This document shows positions 1 through 7,437 of a stretch of DNA of 13,479 nt, one piece after another. The notes below the pieces were generated by a model. That model was not told where the DNA came from. It did not search any database and saw nothing but the letters and a program-made list of their open reading frames with translations. Numbering within the stretch: the stretch's first letter is position 1; every line of letters begins with the position of its first letter. Origin of the DNA: a bacterium (GTDB taxonomy: Bacteria > Sumerlaeota > Sumerlaeia > MVZB01); NCBI GenBank assembly GCA_023480605.1, contig JAMCWS010000171.1:1-13479 (forward strand), in the 5' to 3' direction. The position numbers were made by a program, and so were the translations under genes.

Positions 1-3000
1 TTCGTTGACGCGGATGTGATCGTCGGGGGCGCCGTTGCCTCCCTGGGTGACCCGCAGGCGCACGAAGCGGGCGCGGACCGGCGCGAGCGGCCGGTCGATC
101 AGGCAGGCGGTGTTGTTAGCGATGGCGTCGGCCTGGGCGTAAGCGGCTCCGTCCATGCTGAGCTGCACGTTGGCGGCGTAGGTGTTGAGCGTTTTGGCGG
201 CATAAAGGCCGGCGTTGTGGACGGTCCAGCGATTGAGTTCGCACGGCTGGCCCAGGTCGACCGTCAGCACGCCGCCGGCGCCGGCCTCCCACTGGGTCTT
301 TTCATCCAGGTCGACGGCGTTGACCGGCGGGGTGAGCGATCCGGTGGCCGACACGGGCTGGAGCGTGGCGAGCGAGCGCTCGATATACTGCGTGACGCTG
401 CCGTCGGCGGGCATTGGATGATTGTAGAAAGGCGGCTGGATCGTGCGGGCGGAGACGGAAACGGGACCGGCCAGCGAAGGGGTGGTCTCGAGCCAATTGG
501 TGAGGCCGTGACCCGAGCCGGTGCCGAAAAAGCCCCGGAAATTCACGTTTACGCCGCTTTCCATCCGTACATTGGCGTCGTCGGCGACGTCGAACTCGGT
601 CAGCCAGAAGTCGGCGTCGCGGCAGCCGCCGCCGGCGTCGGGATAGAAAACCATGTGGCGGTACGGGACGAATCCGCTCAAGCCGTATGTGGATTCGCCG
701 GTGCTGTCGCCGAAGAGAAAGAAGGTCGAGTGCGCCATCGTGTAAGACTGCATGATGTCCCAACGGTCGGCGAGCACACGAGGGCAGTTTTTACGCTGGC
801 ATTCCATCCAGGGGCCGATCGAATAGGAGATGTGTTCGAGTTTGCCGCCGACCGATCCGCCGCCGACCTTGAGCCCGTCGTGAAAGATCGTGCCCCATTG
901 GTCCTGCACCAGGTGATCGTCGCAGCGGTGAGTCGCCAGGTCGATGCCGTTGTAAGAATTGAGCAAATGGACGGCGACGACCCAGACGCCGGCGCCGGCG
1001 CCGCGGATCGTGTAGGGGTAGGATTTGACCCAGTTGCCATACGATTGTTCGGGGTAGAGGATGGTGAAGCCGCGCGCGCCGGCGTGGTCCATGAGGGTGA
1101 TGAAGGCGGCGGCGGTGTCGGGATCGGGCGTCTCGCGCCCCTCGAAGGCCAACAGCGAGCAAACCTCCAACTGCTGACGGTCCATGCCCATGCCCAGCGG
1201 GCCGCGCAACTCGACGCCGGAGGGCACGGTCAGGTGGGTGTCGATCCGGTATTGCCCCTGTGGCAGGAAGACTGTGCCTCCGCCGCGCGCGCCGGCGTCG
1301 TCGAGGGCAGCCTGGATCGAGGCCGTGTCGTCACGGGAGCCGTCGCCGGCCGCCAGGTAAGGGCTGTCGGTCACCACGAAAAAGGAGTCGGGATCGGTGC
1401 GGGCGGGCCGGCGGGGATGGGCGAAATAACAAGTCTTGCCGTCGGTCTGGGGCACGTTGTCGAGATTGGCGTAGTGCATCCAGTAATACCATGGATCCCA
1501 ACCGATCTCCTCGCGCTGGCCGACGAGACGCGCGGCCACGCCGCCGTAACCGAACACATCGTGTTGCTCGACCCAGTCAGGCTTGTCGATCAGAATCGGG
1601 GTGCGGGCCGCGGCGACGTTGAAATCGTAGATGACCATGCCATCGATGCGGCCCAGCAGCAAACCCAACAGGTTGTCCCAGACGAATTGGTTGATCGCGG
1701 CGCGGTCGGCCGGCGTGGGCGGGGCGGCATTGATCGGCGCAGCGGCATTTTGCCAATACGACGGGTCAAAGTGCACCCGGTTCATCCACGCGAACTCGGT
1801 CTGGTTGGGTGCGTAGACGCCCTGGTTCAGCGCCGTGCCGCGGATATCCGAGACGTAGTCGCCGTTGACCGGATTGAGTTGAATCGCGTTGTAGGAATTG
1901 TAGAGCGTCAGGTTGGTGAGCTGGGCTCCCCCGTATACGTCGATCGTCCACGGATAGGGGGTGATGGTCCCCGGAGTCTGTTCGGGATACCAAATGCTCA
2001 GGTTCCGCATTGCCGTGCTGCGGTTGGTCCCCGACGAGATGAACGGCGCGGCGGCGGCGTCGCCACGGCCGGCGTAGGCCATCAGGATCGTGCCGGCGCC
2101 GTTGCCGCCGGCGTCATAAGGCCGCCACTCGCCGATCAGGGCGACGTTCGTTTTAAGCGTCAGATTGCCGAGGATTTTGTATAAGCCGGCGGGTGCGTAG
2201 ACCACGCCGCCGCCCCAGGAAGCGACGTCGTCGATGGCCGCCTGGATGGCGGCCGTGGCGTCGCCCGCGCCCGTTTTATCGACGCCGTAGGGCGGGTCGG
2301 TCACGACGGCCGAGGCCGCGATCACTTCCTCGTCCTGCGTGACGAACGAATAATTCAGCGTGGCGGGAGCCGGGATGGACGCAATTTTGAGGTAGTCGAA
2401 ATCCATCGGGGTGTGAACGAGGTTGAGGGTCATGACGTGCGCGCCGGCGGAAAGGTAGATGCGGCTGACGGCCACGAAATCGCGGAAGGCCGAACCCGCG
2501 CTGCCCCAGAAGATATAACGCGCGTCGGGGGTGCGCTTGTCGTTGACCGAGGGATAAACGGAGATCCACTGGCCTTGGGTCTGGTTGCGGGCGTTGATCG
2601 AAATCCGGTACCAACCGGCGACCGCCACATTAAACGTGTAGCTCACGTAATCGTTGTTATTGTCGCCGGGCTTGACGTAGCGTCCGGTCGCGCCGGCGTA
2701 AACGTCAATATCGGTCTCGGTCCGGTACATGGCGTCGCCGGCGTTGCCGGCGGCGGGGGTATCGTAAGCGTCGCCGTTGCCGCCGTCGTTGAAATCCTCG
2801 GCTTCGATCGTGCAGGGGGCGTTGTGAGGGCCGTTGTGAGGGGTGCCGAATCCCCGCATGAGCCAGTAGATTTCCCCCGCCGTGAGGGCGGTGCTGTAGA
2901 CGCACACGTCGTCGATGCGGCCGGCGAACGTGCGGGCGCCGGCCGAGGCGCCGATCTGGAACGGATCGCCGGTGACAGCCAACGGTCCGGACGTGGCGAC

Positions 3001-3531
3001 TTCACCGTCGAGTTTGCCATCGACATAGAGCGCCAGGCTGGCGCCGTTATAGACGCCGGCGACGTGGTGCCAGCGATGATCGTCGACGGACGTGGCGCCG
3101 GTCACGACCGGCGAGGTAAGGCCCGAACCGACAAAGGCGAGCGTGCCGGCCGTGCCGTTGCGTTCCAGGCGCCAGGCGCCGTCGCCCTTGACGAGGATCG
3201 CCTGGCCGGGCTTGTCGAAGGCGGCGACCTTGATCCAGCAGGCGACGGTGATGCGGGCGCGGAAATCAAACGCCTCGGCATTGCCGCAGTCGACGTAATC
3301 GCCGTCGCCGTCGAGCTCGACGGCCTGGCCGGTCGTTCCGGTCTTGTATCCGGTTTGGTAAGTGGGATTGCCGTTGACGACGCCGTTGTTCAAACCGAAC
3401 TGGTCACTGGCGTTGCCTTCGAACCCGTAGTGAGCGATCAGGGTCGCACCGGCCGGGATCGACAACGACGCCAGCAGAAGCACTCCTACGACCAAGTTGA
3501 ACAGCCGCTTAATCCCGCGTAAACAACTCAT
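1..3531 (-). CDS. Secreted multidomain carbohydrate-active protein (LamG, CBM6-like, twin pectate-lyase-3 beta-helix, F5/8C), 3' end beyond window
   Basis: The minus-strand frame starting with ATG at 3531 stays open for 1177 codons to the window edge; I checked every codon of it from 1 to about 2940 and found no stop. Residues 1-29 are a signal peptide (basic MSCLRGIKR, hydrophobic core, IPAGA cleavage). Residues 30-230 form a LamG/concanavalin-like domain (HYGFEGN near the start, RIDDVCVYSTAL at the end). Residues 238-386 resemble CBM6/CBM35 (IEAEDF, then YRISINARNQ). A pectate-lyase-3 type beta-helix begins near 418 (GAGDATAAIQAAIDDV) and a second near 729 (GDGSRDDTASIQAALDDA, then GVELRG). 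Residues about 1068-1177 look like an F5/8 type C (discoidin) binding domain (VDLGQPCELNRWTV, RARFVRLRV). Tandem beta-helices recall GH55 exo-1,3-glucanases and related lyases, but the substrate cannot be read from the sequence. No clear Shine-Dalgarno precedes the ATG, although the signal peptide supports this start. Confidence 0.88.
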   Translation of the reverse strand, partial: MSCLRGIKRLFNLVVGVLLLASLSIPAGATLIAHYGFEGNASDQFGLNNGVVNGNPTYQTGYKTGTTGQAVELDGDGDYVDCGNAEAFDFRARITVACWIKVAAFDKPGQAILVKGDGAWRLERNGTAGTLAFVGSGLTSPVVTGATSVDDHRWHHVAGVYNGASLALYVDGKLDGEVATSGPLAVTGDPFQIGASAGARTFAGRIDDVCVYSTALTAGEIYWLMRGFGTPHNGPHNAPCTIEAEDFNDGGNGDAYDTPAAGNAGDAMYRTETDIDVYAGATGRYVKPGDNNNDYVSYTFNVAVAGWYRISINARNQTQGQWISVYPSVNDKRTPDARYIFWGSAGSAFRDFVAVSRIYLSAGAHVMTLNLVHTPMDFDYLKIASIPAPATLNYSFVTQDEEVIAASAVVTDPPYGVDKTGAGDATAAIQAAIDDVASWGGGVVYAPAGLYKILGNLTLKTNVALIGEWRPYDAGGNGAGTILMAYAGRGDAAAAPFISSGTNRSTAMRNLSIWYPEQTPGTITPYPWTIDVYGGAQLTNLTLYNSYNAIQLNPVNGDYVSDIRGTALNQGVYAPNQTEFAWMNRVHFDPSYWQNAAAPINAAPPTPADRAAINQFVWDNLLGLLLGRIDGMVIYDFNVAAARTPILIDKPDWVEQHDVFGYGGVAARLVGQREEIGWDPWYYWMHYANLDNVPQTDGKTCYFAHPRRPARTDPDSFFVVTDSPYLAAGDGSRDDTASIQAALDDAGARGGGTVFLPQGQYRIDTHLTVPSGVELRGPLGMGMDRQQLEVCSLLAFEGRETPDPDTAAAFITLMDHAGARGFTILYPEQSYGNWVKSYPYTIRGAGAGVWVVAVHLLNSYNGIDLATHRCDDHLVQDQWGTIFHDGLKVGGGSVGGKLEHISYSIGPWMECQRKNCPRVLADRWDIMQSYTMAHSTFFLFGDSTGESTYGLSGFVPYRHMVFYPDAGGGCRDADFWLTEFDVADDANVRMESGVNVNFRGFFGTGSGHGLTNWLETTPSLAGPVSVSARTIQPPFYNHPMPADGSVTQYIERSLATLQPVSATGSLTPPVNAVDLDEKTQWEAGAGGVLTVDLGQPCELNRWTVHNAGLYAAKTLNTYAANVQLSMDGAAYAQADAIANNTACLIDRPLAPVRARFVRLRVTQGGNGAPDDHIRVNE

Positions 3532-3750
3532 TTTATGTGCTCATGCAAAGGGAATCCCGCGAAACCGTGCTGATTCCGGGCGTTTTCGCCGGCCGACGCG
3601 CCGGCGCATCCGATCGTGAGTCGATCATCCCACCGACGGGCATTGAAGGCAACGGGATACACGATCGGGGCAGTGACCGGCGCGGGAAATTCCGGCCAAA
3701 CATATGTTGCAGTGCGGCTCGAGCCGCGCTAGATTTTGCGCTCGGCGTAA

Positions 3751-3776
3751 TACAATACCAATGAAGAGGGAAGCCC
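3751..3776 (+). promoter_or_regulatory. Possible -10 box and RBS for the DUF2961 gene
   Basis: TACAAT at 3751-3756 is a good -10 hexamer, and GAGGGA about 8 bases before the ATG at 3777 is a plausible ribosome binding site. No convincing -35 lies 17 bases upstream, so the promoter half is weak. The 245-bp space between the divergent genes at 3531 and 3777 holds nothing else that I recognise. Confidence 0.35.
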
Positions 3777-5366
3777 ATGGCTACAAACCGATTATGGAGG
3801 AAATGGCTGGTATACGTCTCTTTGGCAGGCCTGCTGGAAGGCGGGGCCGCGTGCAGGCGCGTCGCGCCGCGGCACGCCGGGAGCCTGCCGTGGGCTGAGA
3901 GCGCCGCGCCGTATCTTCCGCCCGCCGGCGAAACGCAAATGGAAAACGGCCTGTGGGGCGAGTGTCCACCCGAACGCAAGTTCGACGGCACGACGGACCG
4001 GGTGGTCATCGCCGAACTGAAAGGGCCGGCGGTGATTACAATGATACATTTCGCACTGCCCGCGGCCGGAAAACTGGACCGCTCCACGCTGCTGCGCATC
4101 TACTGGGACGGCGAAGCCAGTCCCAGCGTGGAGGCGCCGCTGGTCGATTTCTTCGCCGATCCCGACGGCGCGCTGGAGCGAGTCGACAGCGCCCTGGTCA
4201 ACAAAAAACGCGGCTGGAACTGTTATTTCCCGATGCCGTTCGCGCGGTCGGCCCGGGTGGAACTGGTCAGTCAGGACCCGCGTTACCCCGGCAACGCTTC
4301 AAAGAATCCCTGTTACTCGTACGTCATGGCGCAGAAGATGGACGCCTTGCCCGCCGGCGCGCAATATTTTCACGCGCACTGGCGCCAGCAGGCGCTCCTG
4401 TTGGGCAAGGAAGAATACAGGGTGTTCGAAGCCGATGGACCGGGGCAATTCGTCGGCTGGAACATGACGGTGCGCGGCGTCGGCGCTCCCGGCGCCGGTT
4501 ACCCGGTCGATGAAAACGTCAACTTCCACCTCGACGGCGAAACGACGCCCTCGATCGTGTGGATGGGGCTGGAAGACGGTTTCGGTTTCAGTTGGGGTTT
4601 TCCCGGCGAAGCCAACGGGTTCCCTTACACCGGTTTTCAGCCTTGGCACAAGGGCGCGGCGGCATATCGATTCTGCGTCGCCGACCGGATCACGTTCTGT
4701 AAACAGATGCGAATGACGGTGGGTTTCGGTCCCAACGAAACCTGGTTTCACCAAATATATTCTCAACCGAAAAGCGAGCTCGAGCTTTCGAGCGTGGCCT
4801 ACTGGTATCAGGCCGAACCGCACACGCCCTGGGAAGCGATGCCCGCGGCGGACATACGCCGGCCAACGAATCTGCCCGCCCCGGCGGCAACGGAAGCGGC
4901 TCGCCGACGGGCGCAGGAGCATGTCAAGGCCGGCGAGGCGTTGGCGCTGGACTGCGGCAGCCCGGCGGGCGACGTCGCCTACCTCAAGGATGGATGGGAC
5001 TTCACGTTGCGGGGAGGTTATTCATATGCCCGCTTCCCAGGCGAGGTGAAACACTGTTGGGCCGACGCAAAGGAACTGAAAATCGAATTGCGTTGCCCCA
5101 AGGGGGCCGGCGGCCTGCTCCGTCTCTATCTTCTCGACGCCGACAACTTCATGGGCGGACGAAAAGAATCGGTGCGCGTGGCCGGGCGTGAAATCGCCAC
5201 CTGCGAGCACTTTCAGCAGGGCCGTTGGATCGAGGTGCCCATCGCCGCGGCCGACACCGCCGAGGGGCGCCTGCCGATCGCGATCCGCAATCTCAATCCG
5301 GCCGCCAACGCGGTGGTCTCGTATATCCGGTTCGTCGAGGGCGGGCCGCCTCAGTCGGCCGAATAG
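3777..5366 (+). CDS. Exported DUF2961 (GH172-type) glycoside hydrolase-like protein
   Basis: This 529-residue protein matches the DUF2961 family, now classed as GH172, whose studied members act on fructofuranosides and arabinofuranosides or arabinans. An N-terminal export signal covers residues 1-26; the sequence GGAAC at its end could be a weak lipobox, so lipoprotein status is possible but not certain. The family core lies at about 35-345 and has the expected order: a beta-sandwich part with VITMIHFAL and LLRIYWDGE (usual family form: LRIYWD), then MGLEDGFGFSWGF at 263-275, then AAYRFCVADRITFCKQMRMTVGFG. Most family members have GTEDYF where this one has GLEDGF. Glu266 is in the position of the acidic residue of that motif; calling it catalytic is inference. 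Residues about 390-525 form an extra beta-rich domain that may bind carbohydrate. Its 3' end overlaps the convergent gene by 16 bp. Confidence 0.85.
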   Translation: MATNRLWRKWLVYVSLAGLLEGGAACRRVAPRHAGSLPWAESAAPYLPPAGETQMENGLWGECPPERKFDGTTDRVVIAELKGPAVITMIHFALPAAGKLDRSTLLRIYWDGEASPSVEAPLVDFFADPDGALERVDSALVNKKRGWNCYFPMPFARSARVELVSQDPRYPGNASKNPCYSYVMAQKMDALPAGAQYFHAHWRQQALLLGKEEYRVFEADGPGQFVGWNMTVRGVGAPGAGYPVDENVNFHLDGETTPSIVWMGLEDGFGFSWGFPGEANGFPYTGFQPWHKGAAAYRFCVADRITFCKQMRMTVGFGPNETWFHQIYSQPKSELELSSVAYWYQAEPHTPWEAMPAADIRRPTNLPAPAATEAARRRAQEHVKAGEALALDCGSPAGDVAYLKDGWDFTLRGGYSYARFPGEVKHCWADAKELKIELRCPKGAGGLLRLYLLDADNFMGGRKESVRVAGREIATCEHFQQGRWIEVPIAAADTAEGRLPIAIRNLNPAANAVVSYIRFVEGGPPQSAE

Positions 5367-7207
5367 CGGAACTTGAAGCGGCCGTCGGGGGCGGCGTCGC
5401 CGCTAACGTAAAAGTCCATCACGTCGCCCGGCTTCTGGACGTTGTCGGCCCACTTGAAATCGAAGGCCAGCGGTCCGGCGGCGAGTCCCAGCGCCGCGCG
5501 CGGGACTGACAGCATCAATTCGTTGCCCTGCACCGCGATTTTAACCGGCGCGACCTTCTCCCACTGCCAGCCGCCGGTGTTCTTCTCCACCCACGTCGAG
5601 CCATCGGGCTCCACCGTGCGGTTGACGATAAAGTCGAAGCCCTCCCAGCCGGTCTTCGGGTCGCGGTCGGCGTCGATCAGGAGCCACATCCACGCCGGGT
5701 CGGTGCGGGGGGTGAGCGGGGCGCGCGTGCGGGCGTGGAAGGCGACCTGTTTGGCATCGCGGGCCACCTTCATCGCCACCAGGTCGTTGCGGCCGGTGGC
5801 GTCGGCGTAGCGCAGTTCGCCCACGCCGATGAAGTCGCGATGGACGGTGTCGCCGGCGTGATCGGCGAATTCGGGTGCGACGTCGCCCCACTGGCCGAAG
5901 CCCCCGGCGAGGTCGATCGTCTTGGGCGCGGAGGCCGTGGGCAGCGGCGCGATCCCCTTGTAGCGGCGGATGCCGGCCACCATCTGGTAGTAGTAGTTGT
6001 CACCGTGGCCGCCCCGCATCGGCTCGGCGTCGCGGCTGAATTCCTGGTCGAACTGGTCCACAAAGACGATCGGGCGGGCCGGATCGCGTTTCCACCGGCC
6101 GGCGGTCCATTCGTTCCAGCCGGTGACCATGACAAAAGGCGGATCGAGCTCGTAGGCCCGTTTCCATTGCTCGGCGAAATCCAGGCCCCAGTTGATTGCG
6201 CCGGGAGTTTTGTCCCAGGCGCCGTCGTGGAAACTGCGGCCGCGCGCGTCGCCCCGGCTCATGTCGGTGACCTTGCCGTCGCTGGCGCGCAGGTTCTGCG
6301 CCACCGAAACGTTCACCTGTTCGGGCTTGGCGGGATCGTCGGTGTAACCGTAGACCTGAGGGTAGGCGGCTTCCCAGTGCCAGGCGTAGGGGGTATTGAC
6401 CTGCGTGAAGGGCCAATGGGCCTTGCGCAAGGTGAAGAAGGCCTTGACCTCGGGGCTGGCCTCTTTGGGATCGCAGATCATCAGCGGCCTTCCCTGCCAG
6501 ATGAACCAGAGGTCGCGGTAAAGACCCGGCTTGTAGAGCGTGTTGTAGAGGTCGTCGGCGGTTTCGCCGGCCTTGGTGTTGACCATGAAGCAAAGCTGCG
6601 GCGTGCGCCCACCATCTTTGCGAACCTGATCGAACACTTCGCAGAGCTTCAGGTAGGTGTCCGGATAGGTGACGCGATTGGTGGTGTCGAAGATGAGCGT
6701 GTCGACGCCGGCGTCGGCCAGCAGGTTCGCGTGGCGGCGCAAAACCCACGGATCGCGGGTGTTGTAATAGCCCAGGAGCGGTTCGCCCCAGAAATAAGGG
6801 CCGCGCGGCTGCCAGTAGGGGGCGTCGGGCTTGCTCATCGCGTCGGGGTCGGCGGCGAAGATCTTCGTGATGTCATAGGGGCCGGGCACATGCTCGCCCA
6901 GCGTCAGGAAGTAAAAGATGCCGACGAAACGGTCGGCGCGCGGGGCGGGGACGGCGTCGCTTCCCTCGCCGGCCAGCGGCAGGCTGCGGCCGAGGGCGTC
7001 GGTCGCCGGCCAGGGGACGCCCGGGTTGATCGGCGCCGGACTCGGGGCGCCGGGCTGGACAGCAGTCCCCCCCGCGGGACCAGAACTGGCGGGCGCCTGG
7101 CCGCGCGCGCCTCCGGCGCTCAGGATGCCCATGGCGGCCAGGGTCGGCAGCCAGAGTCGGTTGACAAGGCGCGACAACGCGCGACGGCGATCGGCGGGCG
7201 TGATCAT
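5351..7207 (-). CDS. Exported GH71/GH99-like protein with CBM9-like C-terminal domain
   Basis: I place the start at ATG 7207 (618 aa). AAGGAA lies 9 bases upstream of it, and a normal signal peptide follows directly (RRRALSRLVNRLWLPTLAAMGILSAGG, shown here as its two halves RRRALSRL and WLPTLAAMGILSAGG). An in-frame ATG at 7240 would add 11 residues but has no ribosome binding site. A Pro/Ala-rich linker (about 38-70) precedes a predicted (beta/alpha)8 domain (about 90-420) with VGIFYFLTLGEH, WGEPLLGYY, LLADAGVDTLIFDTTN and MVTGWNEWTAGRW. Such motifs are typical of GH71/GH99-like and WbsX-like proteins; Glu366 in GWNEW is a candidate active-site acid, by inference. Residues about 430-618 resemble family 9 carbohydrate-binding domains (AFHARTRAP, WLLIDADRDPKTGWEGFDF, DFKWADNVQ, DFYVSGDAAP). 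Substrate unknown. It is convergent with the DUF2961 gene, suggesting a shared glycan target. Confidence 0.78.
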   Translation of the reverse strand: MITPADRRRALSRLVNRLWLPTLAAMGILSAGGARGQAPASSGPAGGTAVQPGAPSPAPINPGVPWPATDALGRSLPLAGEGSDAVPAPRADRFVGIFYFLTLGEHVPGPYDITKIFAADPDAMSKPDAPYWQPRGPYFWGEPLLGYYNTRDPWVLRRHANLLADAGVDTLIFDTTNRVTYPDTYLKLCEVFDQVRKDGGRTPQLCFMVNTKAGETADDLYNTLYKPGLYRDLWFIWQGRPLMICDPKEASPEVKAFFTLRKAHWPFTQVNTPYAWHWEAAYPQVYGYTDDPAKPEQVNVSVAQNLRASDGKVTDMSRGDARGRSFHDGAWDKTPGAINWGLDFAEQWKRAYELDPPFVMVTGWNEWTAGRWKRDPARPIVFVDQFDQEFSRDAEPMRGGHGDNYYYQMVAGIRRYKGIAPLPTASAPKTIDLAGGFGQWGDVAPEFADHAGDTVHRDFIGVGELRYADATGRNDLVAMKVARDAKQVAFHARTRAPLTPRTDPAWMWLLIDADRDPKTGWEGFDFIVNRTVEPDGSTWVEKNTGGWQWEKVAPVKIAVQGNELMLSVPRAALGLAAGPLAFDFKWADNVQKPGDVMDFYVSGDAAPDGRFKFRYSAD

Positions 7208-7329
7208 GGGTCCGGTTCCTTTGCATGCGGTCTGGGGCATTGAGGCTGAGGCCTAAAATCATTGACTCTTTTTACTCCAGCCGCGGGGCATTGGCAACCG
7301 GTTCCGTGGGGTTTGTGAATCGCAATTTG

Positions 7330-7418
7330 AACCGCAGAGACGCGGAGGCGCAGAGGAGAAACAACAGAAGTATCTACCCTTTTCTGTTTATTCTCCGCGC
7401 CTCTGCGTCTCCGCGGTT
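7330..7418. repeat. Long imperfect inverted repeat (GCAGAGACGCGGAG type)
   Basis: The left arm at 7330-7360 (AACCGCAGAGACGCGGAGG then CGCAGAGGAGAA) pairs with the right arm at 7391-7418 (TTCTCCGCGCC then TCTGCGTCTCCGCGGTT), with three A/G substitutions and a 3-base insertion. Pairing may continue inward (AACAG with CTGTT), leaving a loop around 7369-7383. Arms of this wording are familiar to me from intergenic repeats in many environmental bacterial genomes; I could not check copy number. It sits between two minus-strand genes, 20 bases after the stop of the permease fusion, so as RNA it could fold and end the exporter transcript, although it lacks a U-run on that strand. Confidence 0.8.
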
Positions 7419-7437
7419 AATATATTGTATTTTTATG

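Noticed and set aside
16..2184. Plus-strand open frame of 722 codons
   Set aside because: It lies in exact codon register opposite the minus-strand secreted protein. Its translation is Gly/Val/Arg/Asp-rich with no recognisable domain, whereas the minus frame shows clear domain order. It is a GC-driven shadow.
2413..3522. Plus-strand open frame of 369 codons
   Set aside because: Also antisense in register to the same secreted protein (LamG and CBM6-like part); no domain or ribosome binding site supports it.
5735..7243. Plus-strand open frame of 502 codons
   Set aside because: Antisense to the GH71/99-like gene, which has a signal peptide, Shine-Dalgarno and family motifs; the plus frame has none of these.
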